From JACQFK01 sp035644495 (GTDB lineage: Bacteria > Planctomycetota > MHYJ01 > JACPRB01), in NCBI GenBank assembly GCA_035644495.1, contig DASQOM010000167.1:1-38682 (forward strand): a DNA stretch of 38,682 nt. Reading direction: 5' to 3'. The notes under the pieces are model-generated. The model was not told where the DNA came from. It was given only the letters and a program-made list of their open reading frames with translations, and did not search any database. Below, one piece after another: positions 30,655 through 38,682 of this stretch. Position numbers and translations under genes: made by a program. Position 1 is the first letter of the stretch, and every line of letters starts with the position of its first letter.

Positions 30655-31626
30655 TCAGGTCGGGAGCCGCAGCCGGAACAGGGCGAAGCGGCGCGGCTTG
30701 CCGGGCTGCTCCGGCCCCTGTCCCGTGATATAGAGCATGCCGGACGCCCCGAAGGCGCAGTTGGTCGGATCTCCGGGCAGCCGTACGAAGGCGAGCTGCT
30801 CCCCGGCGGTGCCGAACACATAGAGGCCCGCGCGCTCGCCCGTCCCGCCCGCAGCGTAGATCCGCCCTTTCACGTCCAGGGCCATTCCGTCGATCGGGCG
30901 TCGATCCGGCCCGAAATCATACAGCACCCGCTTGCCGGTCAGCGTCCCGTCGGTCTGCACCCGGAACGCCACGAGCTGGTGATTGCCCCGGGGATCGCTG
31001 TTGGTATCGGCGACGTAGACCGTTTGCCCGTCGGCGGAAACCAGGATCCCGTTGGGCTTCTGCACGTCGCGCGTGGCGAGCGTCACCGCCCCCGTGGGGG
31101 ACACGACATAGACCCCCTCGAAGTCGATGTCGCGGAGCTCGTCGCCGCCGTACCGCGGATCCGTGAAGTACACGTTACCCCGGGCGTCGAGGGCCAGGTC
31201 GTTGGGGCTGTTGAAGCGTTTGCCCTCCCAGCGGTCGGCGAGCGTGCGGACGCTGCCGTCGCGCTCCGTGATCGACACCCGTCGGTTTCCGCCGCCGGCG
31301 CCTTCGCAGGCGAGGAGGCGGCCCTGGGGGTCGAACTTGAGGCCGTTGGCCTTGCCGCTGGGCTCGCGAAAGACGGTCGTCTTCGACGACTTTGGATCGA
31401 ACTTCATGATGCGATTGCCGATGTCGCTGAACAGGATCGTCCCGTCGGGCGCCTTCGCGGGGCCTTCCGTGAAGTCGCCGTCGCTCCAGAGGATCTCCAG
31501 CGGGGTGCCCGGGGGGACGATGGATTCCTGGGCGGTGGGGGTGAATTCGCCGGGAGCGGCCGACGGCGCGGAGGCGGACGCGCAGCCCGCAGCGAACATC
31601 AGGACTGCCGCAGCGAACGTTTTCAT
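30655..31626 (-). CDS. SMP-30/gluconolactonase/LRE-family lipoprotein
   Basis: The 323-residue product starts MKTFAAAVLMFAAGCASASA, a lipoprotein signal with lipobox AAGC. The six-bladed propeller has the three metal ligands: E in FTEGPAKAPDG, N in FNSPNDLALDARGNVYFTDP, and D in RPIDGMALDVKGR, plus NGILVSADGQTVYVADTNSD. These match gluconolactonase and lactonohydrolase members, which open aldonolactones to aldonates. AGGAG precedes the ATG at 31626. Outside the cytoplasm it could convert sugar lactones to the acids imported by the transporter at 1-513. Its stop is 21 nt before the DUF1080 promoter, so the two could be co-transcribed as well. Confidence 0.92.
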   Translation of the reverse strand: MKTFAAAVLMFAAGCASASAPSAAPGEFTPTAQESIVPPGTPLEILWSDGDFTEGPAKAPDGTILFSDIGNRIMKFDPKSSKTTVFREPSGKANGLKFDPQGRLLACEGAGGGNRRVSITERDGSVRTLADRWEGKRFNSPNDLALDARGNVYFTDPRYGGDELRDIDFEGVYVVSPTGAVTLATRDVQKPNGILVSADGQTVYVADTNSDPRGNHQLVAFRVQTDGTLTGKRVLYDFGPDRRPIDGMALDVKGRIYAAGGTGERAGLYVFGTAGEQLAFVRLPGDPTNCAFGASGMLYITGQGPEQPGKPRRFALFRLRLPT

Positions 31627-31692
31627 CCGTATCTCCTATAGATAGGCTACGGTCCGGGTTTGAAATTTGGTTCCCTCGGAGGGCGAGGCCGC

Positions 31693-31698
31693 TAGAAT
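31693..31698 (+). promoter_or_regulatory. Leaderless -10 box for the cyclophilin gene
   Basis: TAGAAT lies exactly 6 nt before the ATG at 31705, and no Shine-Dalgarno is present. Transcription from this box would begin at or within a base or two of the start codon. No convincing -35 is seen at 17 nt. Confidence 0.55.
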
Positions 31699-31704
31699 AC
31701 CGCC

Positions 31705-32469
31705 ATGCTGAAAACCACGCTCGCGCTCGTGCTTCTGGCGCTCGCCGCCTGCGGCGAGGACCCCCTGCCTCCGAAACGGACGACTGCGCCGGAGTCGAAT
31801 CCGCCCGCCGTAAAACCCGAGGTGAAACGTCCCGACCCGGACACCAACAAGCCCGCCGCGGTGGAAGAGAAAAAGCCCGGCGCGGTGAGCAAGATCCTCC
31901 TCGATCCGTCGCTGCCCGACTGGCTGGTGAAGGCCCCCGCTGAGTTCAAGGTCAAGTTCACGACGAGCAAGGGCGACTTCATCATGCTCGTGAACCGCGA
32001 GTGGTCCCCCCGCGGCGCCGACCGCTTCTACGCGCTCGTGAAGAACGCGTACTTTGACGAGGTCGTCTTCTTCCGCGTCATCGCCGGCTTCATGGCCCAG
32101 TTCGGCATTCATCCCTCGCCGGACGTCAACGCCGCCTGGCGGAACGCGACCATCCAGGACGACCCGGTGACGCAGAGCAACACGCGCGGGATGGTGACGT
32201 ACGCCAAGCGTGGTCCGAACACCCGGACGACCCAGATCTTCATCAACTTCTCCGACAAGAACGACCGGCTGGACCCCGACGGATTCTCTCCGTTCGCGAA
32301 GATCGTGGAAGGGATGGACGTGGTCGACGCGCTCTACAACGGATACGGCGAGGGCGCTCCCCGCGGACGCGGACCCGACCAGGGGCGGCTTCAGGCCGAG
32401 GGCAACGAGTACCTGAAGCGGGAATTCAAGGAGCTCGACTACATCAAGACGGCGCGGATCCTGCCATAG
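31705..32469 (+). CDS. Cyclophilin-type peptidylprolyl isomerase, lipoprotein
   Basis: The 254-residue product starts MLKTTLALVLLALAACGEDP, a lipoprotein signal with lipobox LAAC and a Pro/Lys-rich linker (about 20-65). The cyclophilin domain then reads VKFTTSKGDFIMLVNREWSP, AYFDEVVFFRVIAGFMAQFG, RGMVTYAKRGPNTRTTQIFI, SPFAKIVEGMDVVDALYNGY. The catalytic arginine FFRVI and FMAQFG are present; FINF replaces the canonical FI. It probably helps fold secreted proteins at the membrane. It is divergent from the SMP-30 gene, and the sulfatase gene follows after 37 nt on the same strand. Confidence 0.93.
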   Translation: MLKTTLALVLLALAACGEDPLPPKRTTAPESNPPAVKPEVKRPDPDTNKPAAVEEKKPGAVSKILLDPSLPDWLVKAPAEFKVKFTTSKGDFIMLVNREWSPRGADRFYALVKNAYFDEVVFFRVIAGFMAQFGIHPSPDVNAAWRNATIQDDPVTQSNTRGMVTYAKRGPNTRTTQIFINFSDKNDRLDPDGFSPFAKIVEGMDVVDALYNGYGEGAPRGRGPDQGRLQAEGNEYLKREFKELDYIKTARILP

Positions 32470-32506
32470 TCCGCGACTCGGCGCGGCCGCCGGGTGTTGA
32501 GTTCTT

Positions 32507-34330
32507 GTGCGCCGCCTGCTTCCCGCCCTGTTCCTGCTCCTGGGCGTCTCGGCCTCCCAGGAGCCGGCCGCCCGGCCGAACATCCTCTGGATCACCTGCG
32601 AGGATATCAGCCCGAACGTCCGTTGTTTCGGCGACGAGTACGCGGTGACGCCGAACATCGACCGGTTCACCGCGCAGGGCGTCAAGTACACCCGGGCCTT
32701 CGCCCCGATCGGCGTCTGCGCCCCGTCCCGGTCGACGCTGATCCTGGGCACGTTCGCCTGTTCCGCCGGTACGCAGCACATGCGCTGCAACGGCCCGCGG
32801 CCCGAGTATCTCCGCTGCTTTCCCGAGTATCTTCGCGAGGCGGGATATTACTGCTCGAACAACGAGAAGACCGACTACAACTTCCCGGCGCCGAAGGCCG
32901 CCTGGGACGAGTCGAGCAGGAAGGCGCACTGGCGCGGGCGCAAGCCGGGACAGCCGTTCTTTTCCGTCTTCAACATCCTCACCTCGCACGAGTCGCAGAT
33001 CCGGATTCCCGAGGCCCAGTATCAGAAACGCACGGCCGGCTTCACCGCGGCGGAGCGCCACGACCCGGCCCAGGCGCCGCTGCCGCCTTATCATCCCGAC
33101 ACGCCCGAGGTCCGGAAGGACTGGGCGCGCTACGCGGACATGATCACGCTGATGGACAAGGAGGTCGGCCAGTACCTGAAGGAACTCGAGGATGACGGCC
33201 TCGCGGGGGACACCCTCGTCTTCTATTTCTCCGACCACGGCGCCGGGATGCCGCGCAGCAAGCGCTGGCTCTATGACTCGAGCCTTCTCGTGCCGATGGC
33301 GATCCGCTTTCCGGAGAAATGGAAATCGCTGGCGCCGTCCGGCGCGGGGACGTCGACCGACCGTCTGATCAGCTTCGTCGACTACGGCCCGACCGTGCTC
33401 AGCCTCGTGGGCGCGAAGATCCCGGAACACATGCAGGGGAAGCCCTTCCTCGGCGCCCGGGCCGCCGAGGCGCGGGAATACATCCACGGATTCCGCGACC
33501 GGATGGACGAGCGCTACGACCTGCTCCGCTGCGTGCGGGACAGGAGGTGGAAGTACATCCGCAACTACCGGCCCGACCGCATCTGGTCGCAGTACATCGG
33601 CTACATGTACGAGATGCCGACCATGGCGGCCTGGCAGAAGCTGCACGACGAGGGCAGGCTCAACGAGGTCCAGGACCGCTTCTTCCGGACGAAGCCCGCC
33701 GAGGAGCTCTACGACACCGATGCAGACCCGTGGGAGATCCGCAGTCTCGCGGAAGCGCCGGAGCACCGGGAGACCCTGGAGCGGCTCCGGAACGAGCTCC
33801 GCCGGTGGCTGCTGGAGATCCGGGACCTCGGCTTCCTTCCCGAGGCCGAGCTGCGCACCCGCTTCGGGGCGACGGCGCCGCACGAGGCCGTGCGCCGCGA
33901 ACCGAAGAGCTATCCTCTGGAACGCATCCTCGACGCGGCCGAGCTGGCGAGTCGCGGGGACCTGAAGTGCGGGCAACTGTTCGACGATGCCGACAGCGCC
34001 GTGCGCTACTGGGGCGCGATTGGCTGCCTGGTGCTGCGCGACAAGGCCGCGCCCCTGGAGGAGCGGCTGCGGAAGGCGCTGGCCGACCCCTCGCCCTCCG
34101 TGCGCGTCGCCGCGGCGCAGGCGCTGGCGGGCCTGGGCCAGGTCGACCTCGCGCTGCCGGCCCTGGGGAAGGTTCTCCGTGAAAACGACGAATGGGCGAA
34201 GGTCCAGGCCTTGAACGTCGTGGACGATCTCGGACCGCGGGCCGCTCCGCTGCGCGACGCGGTCGAAGCGCTGAAGCCGGACAAAGGCGAGTACGTCAAG
34301 CGGCTCGTCGAACGGATCCTTTCGCGGTAA
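32507..34330 (+). CDS. Exported sulfatase with C-terminal HEAT-like repeats
   Basis: The 607-residue product starts at GTG: MRRLLPALFLLLGVSASQ, a signal peptide. The type I sulfatase domain has NILWITCEDISPNVRC with the first metal Asp, the formylglycine motif CAPSR with C71, and FYFSDHGAGMPRSKRWLYDS with the second metal site. The domain ends near residue 430 at PAEELYDTDADPWEIRSLAE. About 170 further residues form short helical repeats (RYWGAIGCLVLRDKA, VRVAAAQALAGLGQVDLALP, AKVQALNVVDDLGPRAAPLR) like HEAT repeats, seen on other planctomycete sulfatases. It would remove sulfate from polysaccharide after export and needs a formylglycine-generating system not in the window. No Shine-Dalgarno is seen before the GTG. 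Confidence 0.93.
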   Translation: MRRLLPALFLLLGVSASQEPAARPNILWITCEDISPNVRCFGDEYAVTPNIDRFTAQGVKYTRAFAPIGVCAPSRSTLILGTFACSAGTQHMRCNGPRPEYLRCFPEYLREAGYYCSNNEKTDYNFPAPKAAWDESSRKAHWRGRKPGQPFFSVFNILTSHESQIRIPEAQYQKRTAGFTAAERHDPAQAPLPPYHPDTPEVRKDWARYADMITLMDKEVGQYLKELEDDGLAGDTLVFYFSDHGAGMPRSKRWLYDSSLLVPMAIRFPEKWKSLAPSGAGTSTDRLISFVDYGPTVLSLVGAKIPEHMQGKPFLGARAAEAREYIHGFRDRMDERYDLLRCVRDRRWKYIRNYRPDRIWSQYIGYMYEMPTMAAWQKLHDEGRLNEVQDRFFRTKPAEELYDTDADPWEIRSLAEAPEHRETLERLRNELRRWLLEIRDLGFLPEAELRTRFGATAPHEAVRREPKSYPLERILDAAELASRGDLKCGQLFDDADSAVRYWGAIGCLVLRDKAAPLEERLRKALADPSPSVRVAAAQALAGLGQVDLALPALGKVLRENDEWAKVQALNVVDDLGPRAAPLRDAVEALKPDKGEYVKRLVERILSR

Positions 34331-34350
34331 TTTCGCTTCACTGCAACCGT

Positions 34351-34417
34351 AAGAACCCCGTTCCCTGTGTTACTAGTAGTAGAAAAGGCGGAGCGGGATC
34401 GGCGCCTAGGGGTTCTT
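34351..34417 (+). promoter_or_regulatory. Inverted repeat framing the leader of the DUF1592-type gene
   Basis: AAGAACCCC (34351-34359) and GGGGTTCTT (34409-34417) pair perfectly over 9 bp with a 49-nt interval; the right arm ends 1 nt before the ATG at 34419 and contains the only G-rich ribosome-site candidate. Long-range pairing in the leader could control translation. The interval includes the AT-rich TTACTAGTAGTAG. Confidence 0.5.
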
Positions 34418-34418
34418 C

Positions 34419-36788
34419 ATGTCAGGGAAGTCGGCTGTCGCGCTCGTGGTCGGCGGTGGCATCCTCATCCTCGGAGGGCTGCTCCTCCTCTGGCCGCGGT
34501 TTCATTCCGCGACGGGGCCGTCGGAATCCGTCCCGGCGGTGGGCTTCGCCCGCGACATCCGGCCCATCCTCGCGCAGCACTGCTATTTCTGCCACGGCAA
34601 CAAGAAGACCAAGGCCAAGCTGAATCTCGAGCTCTTCACGGACGAAGTCTCCGTCCTCAAGGCGCGGAAGACCTGGAAGAAGATCTACGACCAGCTCAAC
34701 GCCCGCGAGATGCCGCCCGAGGAGAAGCCGCGCATCCCCGGGCCCGACCTCGAGAAGATGACCGCGTGGATCGAGACCACGCTCGACCGGCCCGATCCCA
34801 GCGCCCCGCGCGATCCCGGCCGCGTCGTCATGCGCCGCCTCAACCGCGTTGAATACCGCAACACGATCCGGGACCTGGTCGGCGTCGACTTCAACCCCAA
34901 CGCCGAGGATTTCCCCTCGGACGACGTCGGCTACGGCTTCGACAACATCGGCGACGTCCTCTCGCTTCCGCCTCTGCTGATGGAGAAGTACCTGGCGGCG
35001 GCGGAGAAGATCCTCGACCGCGCGATCGTGACCGAGGACCGCAGCCGGCCGAAGGCGAAGCGCTACGACGCGCGCGCCATGCAGGTCAGCGGCGGCGGCA
35101 GCCCGGACGGCGACATGCTCACCCTCTTCGCCAACGGCGAAGGGGTGCAACCGGTGGAGATCGCCCGGGCGGGGAAGTACCTGGTCCGCATCCGCGCGGC
35201 GGGGGAGCAGGCGGGCAGCGAGCCGGCGCGCATGTCGCTGAAGATCGACGACCGCGCCATCCGGATCTACGACATCCCCGCGACGCGGAAGAATCCCCAG
35301 ACCGTGGAGGAGAAGCTGGAGCTTGCCGCCGGGCGCCGCAACGTCATCGCGGGCTTCATCAACGACTACTACAATCCCGAGGCGAAGCCGTCGGCCCGCG
35401 ACCGCAACCTGATCATCGACTATGTCGAGATCGTCGGCCCGGTCGACCTCAAGCCGCCGGAGCCGCCCGAGAGCCACCGGCGACTCTTCGTCTCGATGCC
35501 GGGCGTCTCGGTCACGAAGCGCCAGGCGGCGGCGGAGATCGTCGCCCGGTTTGCCCGCCTCGCCTTCCGCCGGCCCATCAGCCCGGCGGAGCTGGAAAAG
35601 CTGATGACGCTCTTCGACCTGGCCGAGCGCCAGGGCGACCTCTTCGAGTCCGCGGTGAAGCTGCCGCTGCAGGCGGTGCTGGTCTCGCCGCGTTTCCTGT
35701 TCCGCATCGAGCGCGACGGCGACACGGAGACCGGCGCGCACCGCCTGGACGATCACGAGCTCGCCTCGCGGCTGTCCTACTTCCTCTGGAGCACGATGCC
35801 CGACGCGGAGCTCTTCGAGCTCGCGGAGAAGGGGACCCTGCACGTCCCCGAGACCTACGAGGCGCAGGTGCGGCGCATGCTGAAGGACCCGCGGGCGAAG
35901 TCGCTCGCGGAGAACTTCGCGATCCAATGGCTGCAGCTGCGGCGGCTGGAGGCGCACGCGCCCGATCCGAAGCGCTTCCCCGCCTGGGATGAACCGCTGC
36001 GCGCCGCGATGCACGACGAGGCCGCGATGCTGTTCGACGATATCGTGAAGGAGGACCGCAGCGTCCTCGAGATCCTCGGCGCCCGCTATACGTTCCTGAA
36101 CGAACGCCTCGCGAAGCACTATGGCATCGACGGCGTGAAGGGCCCGGAGATGCGCCGGGTCGACCTCACCGATCCGCGCCGCGGCGGCATCCTGACGATG
36201 GGTGCCGTGCTGACGGTGACGTCGAATCCGACGCGCACGGCGGCGGTCAAACGGGGAAAGTGGGTCCTCGAGACGATCCTCGGAACGCCGCCGCCGCCGC
36301 CGCTGCCCGACGCCGGTGAGCTCAGGGACGAGACCGACGAAGACCGCAAGCTCTCGCTGCGCCACCGCCTCGAGAAGCATCGGGCGGATCCCAGCTGCGC
36401 CGCCTGCCACAAGCGGATGGATCCCATCGGCTTTGCGTTCGAGAACTACGACCCGGTGGGCGCGTGGCGGGACACGGACGGCCCGCATCCGATCGACACG
36501 GCGGCGACCCTTCCGGACGGCAGCTCGTTCCGTGGCCCGGTGGAGCTGCGCGCGCTGATCCTGTCGCGGCAGGACGACTTCGTCCGCTGCCTTTCGGAAA
36601 AAATGCTGACCTACGCCCTCGGGCGGGGCGTAGAGTATTACGACGCGTCGACGGTGAAGGCGATCCGCAAGGCGGTCGTCGAGAACGGCTGCCGGATGTC
36701 GACGCTGCTGATGGAAGTCGCGCGGAGCTACCCGTTCCAGTATCGGCGGGATCGGAATCAAGGCGGGGCTGAGGTGAAGGATGAGTAG
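34419..36788 (+). CDS. DUF1587/1592/1588/1585 'planctomycete cytochrome c' protein
   Basis: The 789-residue product has one N-terminal hydrophobic anchor (VALVVGGGILILGGLLLLW). It then carries the PSCyt1-type heme motif CYFCH (55-59), with distal segment LNAREMPPEEKPRIPGPDLE, then DUF1587 (VVMRRLNRVEYRNTIRDLVG), a carbohydrate-binding-like region (about 215-340), DUF1595 (AFRRPISPAELEKL), DUF1592 (LASRLSYFLWSTMPDAELFE), DUF1588 with a second CxxCH (CAACH at 660-664, then KRMDPIGFAFENYD), and DUF1585 (DDFVRCLSEKMLTYALGRGV). Both heme sites are intact. It overlaps the DUF1552 ATG by 8 nt, a pairing conserved in planctomycetes and others, so they probably form a complex outside the cytoplasm. 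Function is unproven. Confidence 0.95.
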   Translation: MSGKSAVALVVGGGILILGGLLLLWPRFHSATGPSESVPAVGFARDIRPILAQHCYFCHGNKKTKAKLNLELFTDEVSVLKARKTWKKIYDQLNAREMPPEEKPRIPGPDLEKMTAWIETTLDRPDPSAPRDPGRVVMRRLNRVEYRNTIRDLVGVDFNPNAEDFPSDDVGYGFDNIGDVLSLPPLLMEKYLAAAEKILDRAIVTEDRSRPKAKRYDARAMQVSGGGSPDGDMLTLFANGEGVQPVEIARAGKYLVRIRAAGEQAGSEPARMSLKIDDRAIRIYDIPATRKNPQTVEEKLELAAGRRNVIAGFINDYYNPEAKPSARDRNLIIDYVEIVGPVDLKPPEPPESHRRLFVSMPGVSVTKRQAAAEIVARFARLAFRRPISPAELEKLMTLFDLAERQGDLFESAVKLPLQAVLVSPRFLFRIERDGDTETGAHRLDDHELASRLSYFLWSTMPDAELFELAEKGTLHVPETYEAQVRRMLKDPRAKSLAENFAIQWLQLRRLEAHAPDPKRFPAWDEPLRAAMHDEAAMLFDDIVKEDRSVLEILGARYTFLNERLAKHYGIDGVKGPEMRRVDLTDPRRGGILTMGAVLTVTSNPTRTAAVKRGKWVLETILGTPPPPPLPDAGELRDETDEDRKLSLRHRLEKHRADPSCAACHKRMDPIGFAFENYDPVGAWRDTDGPHPIDTAATLPDGSSFRGPVELRALILSRQDDFVRCLSEKMLTYALGRGVEYYDASTVKAIRKAVVENGCRMSTLLMEVARSYPFQYRRDRNQGGAEVKDE

Positions 36789-38121
36789 GCAGATCTCGCG
36801 GCGCACGGTCCTTCGCGGCCTGGGCGCCGCGGTCGCGCTCCCGGCGCTCGAGGCGATGGCGCCCCTGCGCGTCTTCGCCGGCGACACCCCGAAGCCCCCG
36901 CTCCGGATGGCCTTCTTCTCCATTCCCAACGGCGTCAACAACACGCACTGGTTTCCGAAGGACGTGGGCGCGGATTACGTGCCGCCCAAGACCCTGGCGT
37001 CCCTGGCGCCCGTCCGGAACGACCTCCTCGTGATCTCCGGTCTCGCGCACGACAAGGCGAAAGCCAACGGCGACGGCCCCGGGGACCACGCCCGCTCGAA
37101 CGCCACGTATCTGACCGGGTGCCAGGCGAGGAAGACCGACGGCAGGGACATCCGCGCCGGCGTCTCCGTCGACCAGATCGCGGCCGAGAAGAACGGCTCG
37201 AAGACCCGGCTGGCCTCCCTCGAGCTGGGCTGCGAGAAGGGCGCGATGGCGGGCAACTGCGATTCCGGATACAGCTGCGCGTACTCCTCCGCGATCTCGT
37301 GGAAGTCCCCCACGCTGCCGATGCCCAAGGAGATCAATCCGCGGGCGGTGTTCACGCGGCTCTTCGGCGATCCGAACCAGATCGCGGAGGACCGCGATCG
37401 CGTCAAGCAGGCCCTTTATCGCCGCAGCGTGCTCGACCTCGTCGGCGAGGACGCCCGGAGCCTGGACAAGGACCTCGGCCTCGCGGACCATCGCAAGCTC
37501 GAGGAGTATCTCGAAGCGGTCCGGTCGATCGAGAAGCAGATCCAGGCGGCCGAAAAGGACGATGCCCGGCACCTCCCCGCGATGGAGGCTCCGGAAGGCA
37601 TCCCCACCGATTTCCCGACCTATCTGCGCCTCATGATGGACCTCCTGGTCGTCGCCTTCCAGACGGACACGACCCGGATCTCCACCTTCGTGATGGCGAA
37701 CGAGGGCTCGAACCGAACGTTCCCCTGGATCGAGGTGCGCGACGGCCACCACTCGCTCTCGCACCACGGCGGCAACGTCGACAAGACCGACAAGATCCAG
37801 AAGATCGACCAGTTCTACGTCGAGCAGTTCTCCTACTTCGTCCAGAAGATGAAGTCGGTTCCCGAAGGCGACGGCACGCTGCTCGACAACTCGATGCTCG
37901 TCTACGGCGGCGCGATCGGCGACGGCAACCGTCACAACCACAACGACCTGCCGATCCTGCTCGCCGGCAAGGCGCAGGGGACGGTCACGACCGGCCGCCA
38001 CGTCCGCTACGAGCGGGATACCCCGCTTTGCAACCTCTTCCTCTCGATGCTGGACCGGGTCGGCGTCGAGGAGAAGAGCTTCGGCGACGGCACGGGCCGT
38101 CTCAACGGCCTGAAGAGCTGA
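36781..38121 (+). CDS. DUF1552 Tat-exported protein
   Basis: The 446-residue product starts MSRQISRRTVLRGLGAAVAL, with the twin-arginine motif SRRTVLRG and hydrophobic run, so it is exported folded. Family signatures include PPLRMAFFSIPNGVNNTHWF, ISGLAHDKAKANGDGPGDHA, SIEKQIQAAEKDDARHLPAM and NSMLVYGGAIGDGNRHNHND LPILLAGKAQG (written in two parts), the alkaline-phosphatase-like fold of the family. It overlaps the previous gene by 8 nt and is followed by the beta-propeller gene 5 nt later. Tat export suggests a bound cofactor or metal inserted in the cytoplasm, possibly matching the diheme partner. Confidence 0.93.
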   Translation: MSRQISRRTVLRGLGAAVALPALEAMAPLRVFAGDTPKPPLRMAFFSIPNGVNNTHWFPKDVGADYVPPKTLASLAPVRNDLLVISGLAHDKAKANGDGPGDHARSNATYLTGCQARKTDGRDIRAGVSVDQIAAEKNGSKTRLASLELGCEKGAMAGNCDSGYSCAYSSAISWKSPTLPMPKEINPRAVFTRLFGDPNQIAEDRDRVKQALYRRSVLDLVGEDARSLDKDLGLADHRKLEEYLEAVRSIEKQIQAAEKDDARHLPAMEAPEGIPTDFPTYLRLMMDLLVVAFQTDTTRISTFVMANEGSNRTFPWIEVRDGHHSLSHHGGNVDKTDKIQKIDQFYVEQFSYFVQKMKSVPEGDGTLLDNSMLVYGGAIGDGNRHNHNDLPILLAGKAQGTVTTGRHVRYERDTPLCNLFLSMLDRVGVEEKSFGDGTGRLNGLKS

Positions 38122-38126
38122 TCGGC

Positions 38127-38682
38127 GTGAAGCCCGCGGTCCTGCTGTTCTCACTGCTGATCGGTTGCGCCCCGTCCGCGTCCGCCCAGGAATCCCCGTC
38201 TGGAGAACGGCGGCTGCTCTATGTCGCTTCCCCTGGCATCCGCAACTATCTCGAGTGGGGCGGGGCGGGAGTCCTCGTCTACGACATCGACCACGGCCAC
38301 TCGTTCGTCAAGCGCATCCCGGTGTCGTACGACGATGATAAGGACACACCCGGGAAGGCACCGGAGAACGTGAAGGGCGTCTGCGCTTCCGCGAAGACGA
38401 AGCGCCTCTATGTTTCCACGCTCACGCGCCTGGGCTGCATCGATCTCATCTCCGAGAAGCTCCTCTGGGCGAAGCGCTACGAGGGCGGCTGTGACCGGAT
38501 GTCGATCACGCCCGACGGGAGGAAGATCTATCTGCCGACGCTGGAGAAGGACGACTGGCACGTCGTCGACGCCGCGACAGGCGACGTGATCGCGACGATT
38601 TCGCCGAAGTCCGGCGCCCACAATACGGTGATGGGGCTCGACGGCTCGAAGGTCTATCTCGCGGGCCTCAAGTCCCCGCTGC
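38127..38682 (+). CDS. YVTN-type beta-propeller lipoprotein, N-terminal part (cut by window edge)
   Basis: From the GTG at 38127 the frame is open to the window end (185 codons). It starts MKPAVLLFSLLIGCAPSASA, a lipoprotein signal with lipobox LIGC. Repeated blades follow: RRLLYVASPGIRNYLEWGGA, KTKRLYVSTLTRLGCIDLIS, CDRMSITPDGRKIYLPTLEK, VVDAATGDVIATISP, like the YVTN/WD-type propellers common in planctomycete secreted proteins. It lies 5 nt after DUF1552, with no Shine-Dalgarno, so it is probably the third gene of that operon. A role as a surface-binding partner is inferred from the fold. Confidence 0.85.
   Translation, partial: MKPAVLLFSLLIGCAPSASAQESPSGERRLLYVASPGIRNYLEWGGAGVLVYDIDHGHSFVKRIPVSYDDDKDTPGKAPENVKGVCASAKTKRLYVSTLTRLGCIDLISEKLLWAKRYEGGCDRMSITPDGRKIYLPTLEKDDWHVVDAATGDVIATISPKSGAHNTVMGLDGSKVYLAGLKSPL

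Noticed and set aside
34422..36944. An 840-codon leftward open frame
   Set aside because: Antisense to the DUF1592-type gene with both heme motifs; low-complexity Arg/Ala/Leu composition.
1..38682. CRISPR arrays, tRNA genes, insertion sequences, prophage or toxin-antitoxin pairs
   Set aside because: No regularly spaced repeats, cloverleaf-like sequences, transposase motifs or terminal repeats were seen by eye; the DUF1877 gene alone is not enough for an immunity locus.

Overview
The window is a gene-dense, GC-rich bacterial chromosome segment that reads like a Planctomycetota genome or a close relative. The lineage call rests on gene content: a DUF1587/1592/1588-type 'planctomycete cytochrome C' protein next to a Tat-exported DUF1552 protein, paired DUF1080 proteins, an exported ThuA-like protein, a sulfatase with HEAT-like repeats, an exported SAM methyltransferase of a type common in planctomycetes, a CehA/McbA metallohydrolase, a truncated ECF sigma factor of planctomycete style, and many lipoproteins or secreted proteins of unknown role. 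Acidobacteria, Verrucomicrobia and Myxococcota share some of these families, so the phylum is inferred. I see no tRNA, rRNA, CRISPR array, insertion sequence or phage gene.

Positions 1-8555 form a sugar-acid locus. A GntR/FCD regulator and an MFS transporter (truncated by the window edge) run left. A six-gene operon runs right: beta-hydroxyacid dehydrogenase, a TIM-barrel-like unknown, a LarA-like racemase/epimerase, an exported ADP-ribosylglycohydrolase-like protein, a ketoglutarate-semialdehyde-type dehydrogenase, and a GalD-like enolase-superfamily dehydratase. Both directions start from one 41-bp region holding converging TTGACA boxes around a perfect 12-bp palindrome. A FAH-family protein at 22998-23828 resembles 2-keto-3-deoxypentonate dehydratases and could supply the step between the dehydratase and the semialdehyde dehydrogenase.

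Positions 8655-17728 hold a secreted G8-domain/beta-helix protein, an exported HExxH peptidase with a dead N-terminal duplicate, a REC-GAF-PAS-GGDEF-EAL protein, three small genes, and an exported methyltransferase fused to what looks like the entire periplasmic P1 domain of SecD. That fusion is the most unusual protein in the window. Positions 17738-22881 hold a second GGDEF-EAL protein with membrane and PAS domains, an eIF1/SUI1-like gene, a MarR-DoxX-pirin module with matching operators on both sides of marR, and a zinc-ribbon lipoprotein.

Positions 22998-31626 hold the FAH protein, a broken sigma factor, a CehA/McbA-type protein, two small genes, a ThuA protein with a strong terminator, and a leftward set of lipoprotein, two DUF1080 proteins and an SMP-30/gluconolactonase. 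Positions 31705-38682 run right: a cyclophilin lipoprotein, the sulfatase, the DUF1592-type cytochrome, DUF1552, and the start of a beta-propeller lipoprotein. The general picture is a heterotroph specialised for export and turnover of complex sugars. Several genes without a Shine-Dalgarno sequence have a TANNNT box 6-8 nt before the start codon, which suggests leaderless transcripts.
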